From contig CAXRGQ010000014.1 in NCBI GenBank assembly GCA_964230215.1, forward strand, positions 62,001 through 126,000: a DNA stretch of 64,000 nt, written 5' to 3'. A model generated the notes under the pieces. That model saw nothing but the letters and a program-made list of their open reading frames with translations. It did not search any database and was not told the origin of the DNA. The position numbers and the translations under genes are program-made. Of the stretch, positions 9,874-18,470 are shown piece after piece. Positions within the stretch are counted from its first letter, which is position 1. Each line of letters opens with the position of its first letter. This DNA is from JAUILH01 sp964230215 (GTDB taxonomy: Bacteria > Bacteroidota > Bacteroidia > Flavobacteriales_D > JAUILH01).

Positions 9874-10506
9874 TTAAAGATTTAAGATAATTACTTTGGT
9901 ATGTGTGTTCACAAGGTCAAATAATTCGATTACATCATCGTTTGCCATGCGAATGCATCCATGTGAAATTGGGTTGCCGAGCATTCCTTCATCCGGTGTC
10001 CCATGGATATAAATATGACGATGGTGAGTGTCAATTCCTGCGCCTACATTTTTTCCCTTCTCCAATCCCCTGAGTCGCATAGCTCTGGTGCAAACTATGT
10101 CTTCTTTGCAAATTGTACTATCCTGGGTGATGGTGGCTAATTTCCCGGTATACCAACTTCCTTTTAAAATGCCGCCAGAAGGTACATTCTCTCCAAGCTT
10201 TGTGGAAATTTCATGCAATCCGCTTGGTGTTTTATAACTATTTTGTTTATTCCCCAATCCTTTTGCGCCTGTTGAAATGACATATGTTCTTACGATACTA
10301 TCGTTTTCAATAAAGTGAAGTCTTTGTTGTTTAACTTCAACGTATATAAAGGACTTGAAGTTATAATTGGGATAACGGATTGAAAGGTAATTGTTAAGGA
10401 AATCGCTTGCGTGCCTTGATGGGTTATTCCCTTCTTTTGGGGAGTAGGTGAAACTCGTAAAAACGAACACAACCATTGCTATAGACATCTTCCAGAGCGC
10501 ACTCAT
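9874..10506 (-). CDS. L,D-transpeptidase (YkuD fold), exported
   Basis: 210 residues with an N-terminal hydrophobic signal (MSIAMVVFVFTSFTYS). The YkuD catalytic signature is clear: IHGT with His168, and ISHGCIRM with catalytic Cys184. YFVEV-type strand FIYVEVKQQRLHF opens the domain. Such enzymes form 3-3 crosslinks in peptidoglycan or attach proteins to it in the periplasm; which reaction applies here cannot be told. Lies 22 bases after rmuC's start and 18 bases before the end of the Omp85-like gene, in the same direction, so possibly one transcript. Confidence 0.88.
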   Translation of the reverse strand: MSALWKMSIAMVVFVFTSFTYSPKEGNNPSRHASDFLNNYLSIRYPNYNFKSFIYVEVKQQRLHFIENDSIVRTYVISTGAKGLGNKQNSYKTPSGLHEISTKLGENVPSGGILKGSWYTGKLATITQDSTICKEDIVCTRAMRLRGLEKGKNVGAGIDTHHRHIYIHGTPDEGMLGNPISHGCIRMANDDVIELFDLVNTHTKVIILNL

Positions 10507-10524
10507 GGGAGACGAATATACAAA

Positions 10525-12237
10525 TTAGAAATAATTTACAAAGCCAAAATGAATTTTTGCAGATCGAAACTCAATGGGATTATTGTCTAGTTTCCCAAGA
10601 GCATAATTAATGGTAAATATGCCTGGTTTGGTCTCAAAAGCAACGCCTAATCCATAACTTTGGGTAGTACCATTTTGATAGAACTCGCTATTGTTGTTCT
10701 CAAAAAATCCTTGATCGGTGAAGGCATAGATGTAAGAGTTTTGTTCAAGCAAGAAGCGATATTCAGCCGTGCCAATAATATAAGATGAAGCCTGAATGCT
10801 TTGATCGTCAAACCCTCTTATAGTTGCCAAACCACCAATTCTAAACATTTCGTTTACAAACAAAAGAGGGTTTACAAGGGCGCTCCCTTTCGCACCTAAC
10901 ATAATACTCATTCGCTTAAGCACAGGGATGAATTGAACGATTTTTCCGCTTATCTGGTAGTTGTTGGTTCTTAAATCAATGTTATTGTAGGCAGCACTGT
11001 CAACGCCAGGTACGTACAAGATTTGTTTTCTTCCAACAGAAGCTTTTAGTTTTGCATCAATACCTTTTCTTGGATTATATGCATAGTCTAATCGTGAGAA
11101 TTTAAAGTCTATGCCGAAATTGTTTTTTTTGGTGTCGTTTAGCCTTGGAATTTGGGTGTAGCCATCAAACTGATCAACTTGAAGTAGATTACTCTGATAC
11201 CAATCAGCAAAGATGCCAAGATAATTGTTGCCTGCCAGTGGGAAACGAATATTAATCTCGGGCTTTATTTCAATATAGGTACTATCCCTTTTGTACAAAT
11301 AGAAATTGCCACCAACGCCTAAGGGGAGTTTAAAGATGTAGGGAATACTTAAATCTATATCAAGTTGTTGGGTGGAAGTTTGCAATTTTTGCCATTGCAG
11401 ATAAAAAGATTCGCCTGCATTAAAGGCGTTAACAAGACCTAAATTGATATCTCCTGTAAAGTTGATTTTACCCGTGTTAGGGTCGGGGAGCACTCCTAAT
11501 ATACCATTAAATTTGTTGGCATTTCGTTTTTCAATGTAGATATAAACGTCAGCTCCTTTCTCGTTATATACCAACTCTGGACTGCGCAAGAGTTTTACAA
11601 AGCTTAACTCTTTAATGCGTGTAGTGGTTTCGTTTAGTAGCTTTTGATTGTAGCTATCTCCTTCTTTATAACGAATAGCATTTCTTATTAGGGCTGGATT
11701 GACATCCATACCCTTTACAATTATGGAGTCAATTATATAATGTCTATCAATCTCGATTTCTAGTCTAGCGTAAAGCAAGTTTGATTTAAGCGAATCAATT
11801 TCAATGGATACGGATGTAAAAGGATGTCCATGATTTTGATAATAAGAGAGTAGTTCTTTAATTCCTTTTGCCAGATGTTTTGGATTGATGGGTCTATTCG
11901 TTAGAAAACGTTCACCCAGATTAGCTTTATTAATGGCAGCGTTTTGGCTTTCATCATATGATATGTGAGCGAAACTATACTTACTCCCAAGATGCCAATA
12001 GTTTATTAAGCTGTCTTTATTCACAAAAAAAGAATCGATACTTGCTGTTAAATAACCTTTATTGATTAATTCGATTCTATAGTCATCACTGTTTTGTTTG
12101 GCATCTGTGATTGAGTTTGATTTATGCTTGAAGTATATTTTCTCGCTACAATTTGCACAATGGTTAACAATCTTAATCTGCGCACAAACAGATGAGCTGA
12201 TTACAAAGAGGAAACATATGTATGTTAGGGCTTTCAA
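10525..12237 (-). CDS. Small Omp85/BamA-like outer-membrane protein
   Basis: 570 residues with a signal peptide ending SSSVCAQ. The N-terminal half has POTRA-like alpha/beta sequence (LLSYYQNHGHPFTSVSIEID; YIIDSIIVKG). The C-terminal ~330 residues alternate as beta-barrel strands with IRGFDDQSIQ, the loop 6 motif (VRGF/IRGF) of Omp85 proteins, and end in an aromatic residue (FGFVNYF). Family members insert or move substrates across the outer membrane. It is too short for BamA and is not next to skp/bam genes, so it is a TamA-like or lineage-specific paralog. Start is TTG at 12237; no ATG gives a signal peptide. Confidence 0.8.
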   Translation of the reverse strand: MKALTYICFLFVISSSVCAQIKIVNHCANCSEKIYFKHKSNSITDAKQNSDDYRIELINKGYLTASIDSFFVNKDSLINYWHLGSKYSFAHISYDESQNAAINKANLGERFLTNRPINPKHLAKGIKELLSYYQNHGHPFTSVSIEIDSLKSNLLYARLEIEIDRHYIIDSIIVKGMDVNPALIRNAIRYKEGDSYNQKLLNETTTRIKELSFVKLLRSPELVYNEKGADVYIYIEKRNANKFNGILGVLPDPNTGKINFTGDINLGLVNAFNAGESFYLQWQKLQTSTQQLDIDLSIPYIFKLPLGVGGNFYLYKRDSTYIEIKPEINIRFPLAGNNYLGIFADWYQSNLLQVDQFDGYTQIPRLNDTKKNNFGIDFKFSRLDYAYNPRKGIDAKLKASVGRKQILYVPGVDSAAYNNIDLRTNNYQISGKIVQFIPVLKRMSIMLGAKGSALVNPLLFVNEMFRIGGLATIRGFDDQSIQASSYIIGTAEYRFLLEQNSYIYAFTDQGFFENNNSEFYQNGTTQSYGLGVAFETKPGIFTINYALGKLDNNPIEFRSAKIHFGFVNYF

Positions 12238-12267
12238 TTGTTGTTTAGTAACGCTGATTAGGTGGTT

Positions 12268-12951
12268 TTAGTCTAGTTTCCAATTGATTTCTGAAATACC
12301 GCGACTTTTAAGATATGCATTGGTTTTCGAGAAATGCTTGCATCCAAAAAAACCATTATGAGCACTAAAAGGAGAGGGGTGTGCAGCGTCAAGCACTTTA
12401 TGTTTATTTCTGTCCACGATGGAAGCTTTTTGTTTAGCATAGTTGCCCCATAATAGAAATACTAAGTTTTCTCTATGAGCATTGAGTTTATTAATAACGG
12501 CATCCGTAAATGTTTCCCAACCTTTCTTTTGATGTGATCCAGGTGTCTTATGTCTTACGGTTAAGGTGGCGTTAAGCATTAAAACGCCTTTTTTCGCCCA
12601 AGCACTTAAATCGCCAGACTTGGGAATTTGAATGCCTAAGTCACTTTCCAGTTCTTTAAATATATTTTTTAAAGAGGGTGGGTGTTTAATGCCATCAATT
12701 ACAGAGAAGCACAAACCATTAGCTTGGCCTGGGCCATGATAGGGGTCTTGCCCAATTATAACAACTTTTACATCATTAAATGGTGTGTAATTAAATGCGG
12801 CAAATATCTTTTTATTCGGCGGATAACAAACATGAGTGGTTTGTTCTGATATCAGAAAATCCTTGAGATTGGCAAAGTAATCCTGCTGAAATTCATCCTT
12901 TAGTTCGTTTAACCAATCGTTCGGCAGGTCTGGAGTCTTTACTGTTACCAT
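12268..12951 (-). CDS. ung: Uracil-DNA glycosylase, family 1
   Basis: 227 residues, full family length. Removes uracil from DNA as the first step of base excision repair. The water-activating motif is IIGQDPYHGPGQANGLCFSV with catalytic Asp69. The leucine-loop motif HPSPFSAHNGFFGCKHFS lies near the C-terminus. The interior motif LLWGNYAKQK also matches family 1. It is divergent from the small lipoprotein gene at 13039 and about 30 bases upstream of the Omp85-like gene in the same direction. Confidence 0.95.
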   Translation of the reverse strand: MVTVKTPDLPNDWLNELKDEFQQDYFANLKDFLISEQTTHVCYPPNKKIFAAFNYTPFNDVKVVIIGQDPYHGPGQANGLCFSVIDGIKHPPSLKNIFKELESDLGIQIPKSGDLSAWAKKGVLMLNATLTVRHKTPGSHQKKGWETFTDAVINKLNAHRENLVFLLWGNYAKQKASIVDRNKHKVLDAAHPSPFSAHNGFFGCKHFSKTNAYLKSRGISEINWKLD

Positions 12952-13038
12952 AGAAGCTTTAAATTAAGTAATATTGGTTTGAATTCGGCTATTAAAAAAA
13001 GAATTCGTATCTTTTCACTTTCAAAATTAACTCGAACA

Positions 13039-13185
13039 ATGAAGAAATTTGCAATTGTAACGCTTGTTTTGTTTGGAGTTGCACTAGTTAGTTCATGTGC
13101 AGCATCAAGAGGCGGAGGCGGCGGTCAGAAGTGCCCTGCGTATTCTCAAACTGACAGCGATCAGAACAACGACCTTAGATCTTAG
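13039..13185 (+). CDS. Very small lipoprotein with CPAYS motif
   Basis: 48 residues from the ATG at 13039. MKKFAIVTLVLFGVALVSSC is a type II signal peptide with lipobox VSSC (Cys20). The mature peptide is only about 28 residues, with a Gly run and QKCPAYSQ, a short Cys-Pro-Ala-Tyr motif I recall from other small Bacteroidota lipoproteins of unknown role. An in-frame ATG at 12979 would add 20 charged residues before the signal and is unlikely. A strong hairpin terminator follows directly. Likely envelope-anchored; function unknown. Confidence 0.7.
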   Translation: MKKFAIVTLVLFGVALVSSCAASRGGGGGQKCPAYSQTDSDQNNDLRS

Positions 13186-13204
13186 TTTACTAAGTACAAC
13201 ATAA

Positions 13205-13231
13205 AAAAAGGTGGCCATAAGCCACCTTTTT
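13205..13231. terminator. Bidirectional rho-independent terminator
   Basis: GGTGGC (13210-13215) and GCCACC (13221-13226) form a perfect stem around the loop CATAA. The stem is flanked by a run of A on the left and T on the right, which extend it and give a U-tract on either strand. It lies between the convergent ends of the small lipoprotein gene (13185) and the coiled-coil gene (13252), as expected for a shared terminator. Confidence 0.9.
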
Positions 13232-13251
13232 GTGTTGTCTATTGTTTCGAA

Positions 13252-14046
13252 TTACTTCTTTAATTCCTTTTCGATCATTTTCTCGATCTTCTCAGTTTCT
13301 TCTGTAGCAAGATCCATGTCTACAAGAATTCTTCCACTGTGCTCATCAACAATGATTTTCTTTCTTGCAGCAATGTCTAATTGCATTTGAGGTGGAATCT
13401 GGATGAACGATCCACCAGATGCTTCTCTGTCAACAGGTACCACAGCTAAACCATTCTTAGCAGCCTCTCTAATTCTAGAGTAAGCACTTAGTAATCTCTG
13501 CTCAACAGATTCCTTTGCTTCTTCGCTTTTCTTAAGTAAGAAATCTTCCTCTTTCTGAGTTTCAGCAACAATCTCATCTAGCTCAGCTTTCTTCGCATCC
13601 AAGTCAGCTTTTCTGCTTTCAAGTCTGGCAACTGCTTCATCAAGAACTTCTTTCTTGTTTTCTATTGAAGCTTGAAATTCTTTAATCTTCTTTTCGCAAA
13701 CCTGAATTTCTAAAGATTGAAATTCGATTTCCTTATTTAATGAGTCGTACTCTCTGTTGTTACGTACTTTACTCTGCTGTCCTTCGTACTTTTTAATCAA
13801 GGCTTGTGCTTCTTTAATAGCACGATTTCTATCACTAATCTGAGTTTCTATATCTTCCAACTCAGTTTTGATTTTTTCTACACGTGTGTCAAGACCTGCA
13901 ATCTCGTCTTCTAAATCCTCAACCTCCAATGGAAGTTCTCCACGTACAGTTCTGATCTTATCAATTCTTGAATCGATAACCTGTAAGTCATAAAGAGCTC
14001 TCAGCTTCTCTTCTGCTGTAAAATTCTTTGGGTTTTTCTTCGCCAT
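13252..14046 (-). CDS. Coiled-coil protein of the C4 zinc-ribbon family, ribbon cysteines lost
   Basis: 264 residues. Residues ~10-190 are a long Glu/Lys/Leu coiled coil (hairpin type). The tail, with GGSFIQIPPQ and KKIIVDEHSGRILVDM, matches the C4-type zinc-ribbon end of this family (usually CxxC...CxxCGRIL), but the cysteines are replaced by Ala/Gly/Ser/Asp/His, so zinc is probably not bound. The downstream partner is the Nif3-like gene, one base apart in the same direction, a pairing I recall from many Bacteroidota. Cytoplasmic; function unknown. Confidence 0.8.
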   Translation of the reverse strand: MAKKNPKNFTAEEKLRALYDLQVIDSRIDKIRTVRGELPLEVEDLEDEIAGLDTRVEKIKTELEDIETQISDRNRAIKEAQALIKKYEGQQSKVRNNREYDSLNKEIEFQSLEIQVCEKKIKEFQASIENKKEVLDEAVARLESRKADLDAKKAELDEIVAETQKEEDFLLKKSEEAKESVEQRLLSAYSRIREAAKNGLAVVPVDREASGGSFIQIPPQMQLDIAARKKIIVDEHSGRILVDMDLATEETEKIEKMIEKELKK

Positions 14047-14047
14047 C

Positions 14048-15142
14048 CTAAAAATAATTTACCGGATTTGTTTTTGTCTCCGCAAAATGAACCGCAAATT
14101 TAGGAAAATTTTCCGTCAACTTCTCACCTAAAAGATGAATAGTGAATTGTTCGCTTTCAAAATGGCCTATATCACAGATAATCAGTTCGTTATCAGCGTC
14201 AAAGAATTCGTGGTATTTAAAATCCCCTGTAATATAAACGTCTGCACCGCTGGCTTTTGCGCTAGAAAGTAAGAAACTACCCGATCCTCCGCATAGGGCA
14301 ACGCGATTAATTTCATCTTTTATTAAAGTGGTGTGTCGTACACAATCTGTTTGCATGGTAGTCTTTAAAAACTGCAAAAAATCTTTAGTTTTCATGCTTG
14401 ATTTTAATTCGCCTACCATGCCTGCTCCTGTTGTAGTATCCCTGTTTTTGAGAGGAATTAAATCATAAGCGACTTCTTCGTAAGGATGCGCTTGTTGTAA
14501 CGCGGATACCACCTTGGCTTGATTGCGCCCGGCCATTATCACTTCTATTTTGTGTTCATTTTCGTAATGACGTTCGTTTTTATTTCCTACAAAAGGTTGC
14601 GCATTCTCATTCGCTCTAAAACTCCCTTGACCTTCAAAGCTAAATGAGCACTCGTCATAGTCGCCAATCGATCCAGCTCCAGCTGAAAACAAAGCGTCCA
14701 TAACACTTGCTTTGTGTTCACTCGGTACATATGTGTGTAGCTTTATCAATTCGTCTTTTCCTGGGGCAAGAATGCGTGTATTTATCAAACCTAACATGTC
14801 TGCAATTTTTCCATTTACACCGTGCATAACATTGTCCAGGTTGGTATGGATGGCATAAATAGCTATGTCGTTCTTGATGGCCTTAATTATCGTACGCTCG
14901 ATATAATTTTTACCATTGATCTGTTTGAGACCTTTAAAAACTATAGGGTGATGAGCTACAATCATATTACAGCCCTTATTTATAGCTTCATCCACAATTG
15001 CTTCAGTGCTGTCCAGGCAACATAGCACACCAGTGCAATTAAGGTCTTTGTCGCCAACAATCAAACCAGCATTATCATAAGATTCCTGCAAACTCCTTGG
15101 TGCAAGGCTTTCTAGGTAATCAATTATATCTTTTATCTGCAT
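14048..15142 (-). CDS. Nif3-like dinuclear metal centre protein (DUF34/YqfO type)
   Basis: 364 residues, the long (YqfO-like) form of the Nif3/DUF34 family. Metal-binding motif VAHHPIVF carries His64-His65, and the C-terminal motif CDIGHFESEQF supplies further ligands. Between them (about residues 130-230) is the PII/CutA-like insertion, with HKIEVIMAGRN and HPYEEVAYDL. The family forms metal-containing hexamers; its reaction is debated and should not be called GTP cyclohydrolase on sequence alone. Next to the coiled-coil gene downstream and divergent from lpxK by 46 bases. Confidence 0.9.
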   Translation of the reverse strand: MQIKDIIDYLESLAPRSLQESYDNAGLIVGDKDLNCTGVLCCLDSTEAIVDEAINKGCNMIVAHHPIVFKGLKQINGKNYIERTIIKAIKNDIAIYAIHTNLDNVMHGVNGKIADMLGLINTRILAPGKDELIKLHTYVPSEHKASVMDALFSAGAGSIGDYDECSFSFEGQGSFRANENAQPFVGNKNERHYENEHKIEVIMAGRNQAKVVSALQQAHPYEEVAYDLIPLKNRDTTTGAGMVGELKSSMKTKDFLQFLKTTMQTDCVRHTTLIKDEINRVALCGGSGSFLLSSAKASGADVYITGDFKYHEFFDADNELIICDIGHFESEQFTIHLLGEKLTENFPKFAVHFAETKTNPVNYF

Positions 15143-15188
15143 ATTCTAAATATTATGTGCAATTTCGCATGCGGAGTAAATTTACACA

Positions 15189-16262
15189 ATGCTACTAATT
15201 AGAATACTAAGTCTACCAATAGTTCCATTTTATACCTTTATAATATGGTTGAGGAACTTCAGCTATAACCGAGGGTGGATTAATTCTAATTCCTTTGATA
15301 TACCTGTTGTTGGAGTGGGTAATTTGTCTGTTGGTGGTACGGGAAAAACGCCTCAAACCGAATATATAATTCGTTTATTAAAAGATGAATTTAAGGTTGG
15401 TGTAGTCAGTCGAGGGTATAGAAGGAAAACCCAAGGCTACATGGAGGTAGAGCCGGGACTAACGGCAAGTTTAGTTGGGGATGAACCCCTGCAAATGAAG
15501 CGTAAGTTTAATGATGCCATAGTTTGTGTGGACGAAAGTCGATTGAGTGGCATAACTAATATGCTCATAGATCATGATGAAACGGACGTAGTGTTATTGG
15601 ATGACTGTTATCAGCACAGAGCTATTAAACCTGGTGTAATGATTATGCTCACCACTTTTGATGAGCCATTCTTCAATGATTATATGATTCCTTTTGGTGA
15701 TTTAAGAGAATTTAGATCTGGACGCAAACGTGCCGATTTAGTAGTGGTTACGAAATGCCCCGACGATATTTCAATTGAACAAATGGAGGACTTCATTAAA
15801 AAGATGAAGCTTGAGGCTCATCAGCAAGTGTTCTTTAGCAAAATTGCCTACCATAAGTGTAAGGATGTATTTAGTGGAGAGGAATTTTCTCCTGCGGGAA
15901 AGGTTGTTTTATTGACGGGAATAGCTAAGTCTGACAACATGAAATCCGAGCTGGAAGCAAGAGGCTTGGAAGTTGAGCATATGGAGTTTAGAGATCATCA
16001 TCCTTATTCAGACAAGGATGTGTCAAAAATTAAGGATATATTTAATAATTTTGGAGCATCCTGCGTCATCACAACAGAGAAAGATGCCGTTCGTTTGTAC
16101 GAATTTAAGGATGTGTTTGAAGCAGCTGGAATAAAGTTAGTTTACCTTGAAATTCAGTCTGAAATAATAAACAACGGTGAAAAATTTGACCACTATATAA
16201 AAAGCTATGTTAGAGAAAATAAAGACAAGCACAGAGTACCTCAAGAACAAGACACAGTTTAA
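15189..16262 (+). CDS. lpxK: Tetraacyldisaccharide 4'-kinase (lipid A synthesis)
   Basis: 357 residues. Phosphorylates the 4' position of the lipid A disaccharide at the inner membrane using ATP. An N-terminal hydrophobic anchor (LPIVPFYTFIIWL) is followed by the P-loop VGNLSVGGTGKTPQ (about 44-55). The Walker B-like region is VVLLDDCYQHR, and TTEKDAVRL lies near the C-terminus, as in LpxK. The last ~18 codons overlap the start of pnp in another frame. Heads a plus-strand run with pnp, gatB and two thioredoxin-like genes. Confidence 0.93.
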   Translation: MLLIRILSLPIVPFYTFIIWLRNFSYNRGWINSNSFDIPVVGVGNLSVGGTGKTPQTEYIIRLLKDEFKVGVVSRGYRRKTQGYMEVEPGLTASLVGDEPLQMKRKFNDAIVCVDESRLSGITNMLIDHDETDVVLLDDCYQHRAIKPGVMIMLTTFDEPFFNDYMIPFGDLREFRSGRKRADLVVVTKCPDDISIEQMEDFIKKMKLEAHQQVFFSKIAYHKCKDVFSGEEFSPAGKVVLLTGIAKSDNMKSELEARGLEVEHMEFRDHHPYSDKDVSKIKDIFNNFGASCVITTEKDAVRLYEFKDVFEAAGIKLVYLEIQSEIINNGEKFDHYIKSYVRENKDKHRVPQEQDTV

Positions 16263-17019
16263 TCCGGAGGTCGGAATTATTTTAGGAACCGGTCTTGGTG
16301 ACTTGGTGAACGAAATTGACATTAAGCACTCAATCTCTTATGAGGAAATTCCAAACTTTCCCCTAAGTACAGTTGAAGGGCATTCTGGTAGATTGATTTT
16401 TGGGCTACTTGGCGGAAAAAATGTCGTAGCAATGCAAGGTAGATTTCATTACTATGAAGGATACACCATGCAAGAATGTACTTTTCCAGTGCGCGTTTTT
16501 CAGCAACTAGGGATAAAACAACTATTCGTATCTAACGCAAGTGGTGGAGTGAATCCAGATTTTGAAATTGGCACGATCATGATTCAAAATGATCACATCA
16601 ACTTTTTTGGAGACAATCCTTTAATTGGTAATAACTTAGCTGAACTTGGGCCAAGATTCCCAGATATGAGTGAGGCTTATGATGCTGGTCTCATAGCTAA
16701 GGCAAAAGAAATTGCATCAAATAACAATATCCATGTTGAAGAGGGCGTTTATTTAGGCTTGACTGGACCAACACTAGAAACACCAGCAGAATATAAAATG
16801 GTGCGTATACTAGGCGCTGATGCGGTTGGAATGTCAACAGTACCTGAAGTAATTGTTGCCAGACACATGGGGATTCCTTGTTTCGCAATTTCAATTATAA
16901 CAGATTTAGGTGTGCCAGGAAAAATAAAGGTAGTTACTCATGAGGATGTGCAAAGGGTAGCAGAGGCAGTTCAGCCAAAAATGACTTTAATAATGAAGGA
17001 ACTTATTTCTTCTCTATGA
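16207..17019 (+). CDS. Purine-nucleoside phosphorylase (PNP class I)
   Basis: 270 residues. Cleaves inosine/guanosine to base and ribose-1-phosphate. Phosphate-binding GTGLGDLVNE near the start, QGRFHYYEGY, NASGGVNP and the base-binding TGPTLETPAEYKMVR plus GADAVGMSTVPE mark the trimeric class I enzyme. The start at 16207 lies 56 bases inside lpxK. It is the only Met before the phosphate-binding loop, and the family needs this N-terminal helix, so the overlap appears real. Its stop overlaps gatB by ATGA. Confidence 0.93.
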   Translation: MLEKIKTSTEYLKNKTQFNPEVGIILGTGLGDLVNEIDIKHSISYEEIPNFPLSTVEGHSGRLIFGLLGGKNVVAMQGRFHYYEGYTMQECTFPVRVFQQLGIKQLFVSNASGGVNPDFEIGTIMIQNDHINFFGDNPLIGNNLAELGPRFPDMSEAYDAGLIAKAKEIASNNNIHVEEGVYLGLTGPTLETPAEYKMVRILGADAVGMSTVPEVIVARHMGIPCFAISIITDLGVPGKIKVVTHEDVQRVAEAVQPKMTLIMKELISSL

Positions 17020-18470
17020 GTAACGTGCTAGATAGATATGATGTAGTAGTTGGACTAGAGGTCCATGCGCAATTGGCAACTAAGACCAAAGCTTATTCCT
17101 CTGATCCTAACGAATATGGAGCCGTTCCTAATACTAACGTCAGTCCCATTAGTTTAGGACACCCTGGAACCTTACCAAGGTCTAACAAAAAAGTGATTGA
17201 ATATGCCGTTAGGCTAGGCGTAGCATGTCAAAGTACCATTAGGCATGATATGTATTATGCTAGAAAAAACTACTTCTATCCAGATTTACCAAAAGGGTAC
17301 CAAATCACGCAAGATAAAACACCCATTTGTGATGGCGGAAAGATTACTATCACAGTTGACGGTAAGAAAAAAGACATAGGCATTACGCGTATTCATATGG
17401 AGGAGGATGCTGGGAAGAGTATTCACGATCAAGACCCATATAACACGCTGGTAGATTTAAATAGAGCGGGTGTGCCTTTGGTTGAGATTGTCTCCGAGCC
17501 TGATATTCGATCAGAAGAGGAAGCCTACGCATACTTAACGGAAGTTAGAAAATTGGTGCGCTACTTAGATATTTGTGATGGTAACATGGAAGAGGGTAGT
17601 TTGCGTTGTGATGCAAATATATCCATCATGCCTAAGGGTTCCAAAGAATTCGGAGAACGTGTTGAGGTAAAGAACATGAACTCTATTAGAAATGTCGCAA
17701 GAGCTATTAATCATGAGATACATAGACAAGCTGAGATTTATGATAATGGTGGTTCTATTCACATGGAAACGAGGACGTTTAATGCGGTTGACGGCTCAAC
17801 TAGCTCAATGAGATCTAAGGAAATGGCACATGATTATCGCTATTTCCCTGAGCCAGATCTTCAACCTTTAAAATTGTCGCAGGAATACATTGATAAGATT
17901 GCGAACAATATGCCACCGCTTCCTCAAGAGCTGTTCAAGAAGTATACTGAAGACTTATCTCTGTCTGAATATGATGCAGGCGTGCTAACAGATACAAAAG
18001 AGATAGCCTTGTACTTTGAGGAATTAATCAAACACGTGGATAGTCCTAAAACAGCGGCAAACTGGATATTAGGATCGGTTAAATCCTACTTAAACCAAAT
18101 GGCTATTGATATTGACGCATTTCCGTTAGCACCAGAGAAAATCGCTGATTTGATAAAAACGGTGGAAGATGGGAAAATTAGTAACTCGATTGCCACTCAG
18201 CGTGTATTTCCAATCATGGTTGAATCTCCGGAGAAATCAGCAATAGAGATTGCAACCGAGAATAATTGGATTCAAGAAACAAACTTAGATGAGATTGAAG
18301 ATATTGTAAGAGATGCTATTATGAGCAATCCTGTACAACTTCAAAAATATAAAGATGGTAACAAAGGACTTATAGGCTTCTTTATGGGGCAGGTTATGCA
18401 GAAGACCAAAGGTAAAGCAGACCCAAAGACAGCAAGTCAGTTAGTTACCAAAATTTTAGATGAAGCATGA
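17016..18470 (+). CDS. gatB: Aspartyl/glutamyl-tRNA amidotransferase subunit B
   Basis: 484 residues, full length. With GatA and GatC it converts Glu-tRNA(Gln) (and Asp-tRNA(Asn)) to the amide form. Signature GLEVHAQL at the N-terminus, YYARKNYFYPDLPKGYQITQ, HMEEDAGKS, DLNRAGVPLVEIVSEPD and the C-terminal YqeY-like helical domain (KANPKT-type end: KGKADPKTASQLV) are all present. gatA and gatC are not in the window. It begins within the pnp stop and its own stop overlaps the next start (ATGA), so translation is likely coupled. Confidence 0.96.
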   Translation: MSNVLDRYDVVVGLEVHAQLATKTKAYSSDPNEYGAVPNTNVSPISLGHPGTLPRSNKKVIEYAVRLGVACQSTIRHDMYYARKNYFYPDLPKGYQITQDKTPICDGGKITITVDGKKKDIGITRIHMEEDAGKSIHDQDPYNTLVDLNRAGVPLVEIVSEPDIRSEEEAYAYLTEVRKLVRYLDICDGNMEEGSLRCDANISIMPKGSKEFGERVEVKNMNSIRNVARAINHEIHRQAEIYDNGGSIHMETRTFNAVDGSTSSMRSKEMAHDYRYFPEPDLQPLKLSQEYIDKIANNMPPLPQELFKKYTEDLSLSEYDAGVLTDTKEIALYFEELIKHVDSPKTAANWILGSVKSYLNQMAIDIDAFPLAPEKIADLIKTVEDGKISNSIATQRVFPIMVESPEKSAIEIATENNWIQETNLDEIEDIVRDAIMSNPVQLQKYKDGNKGLIGFFMGQVMQKTKGKADPKTASQLVTKILDEA

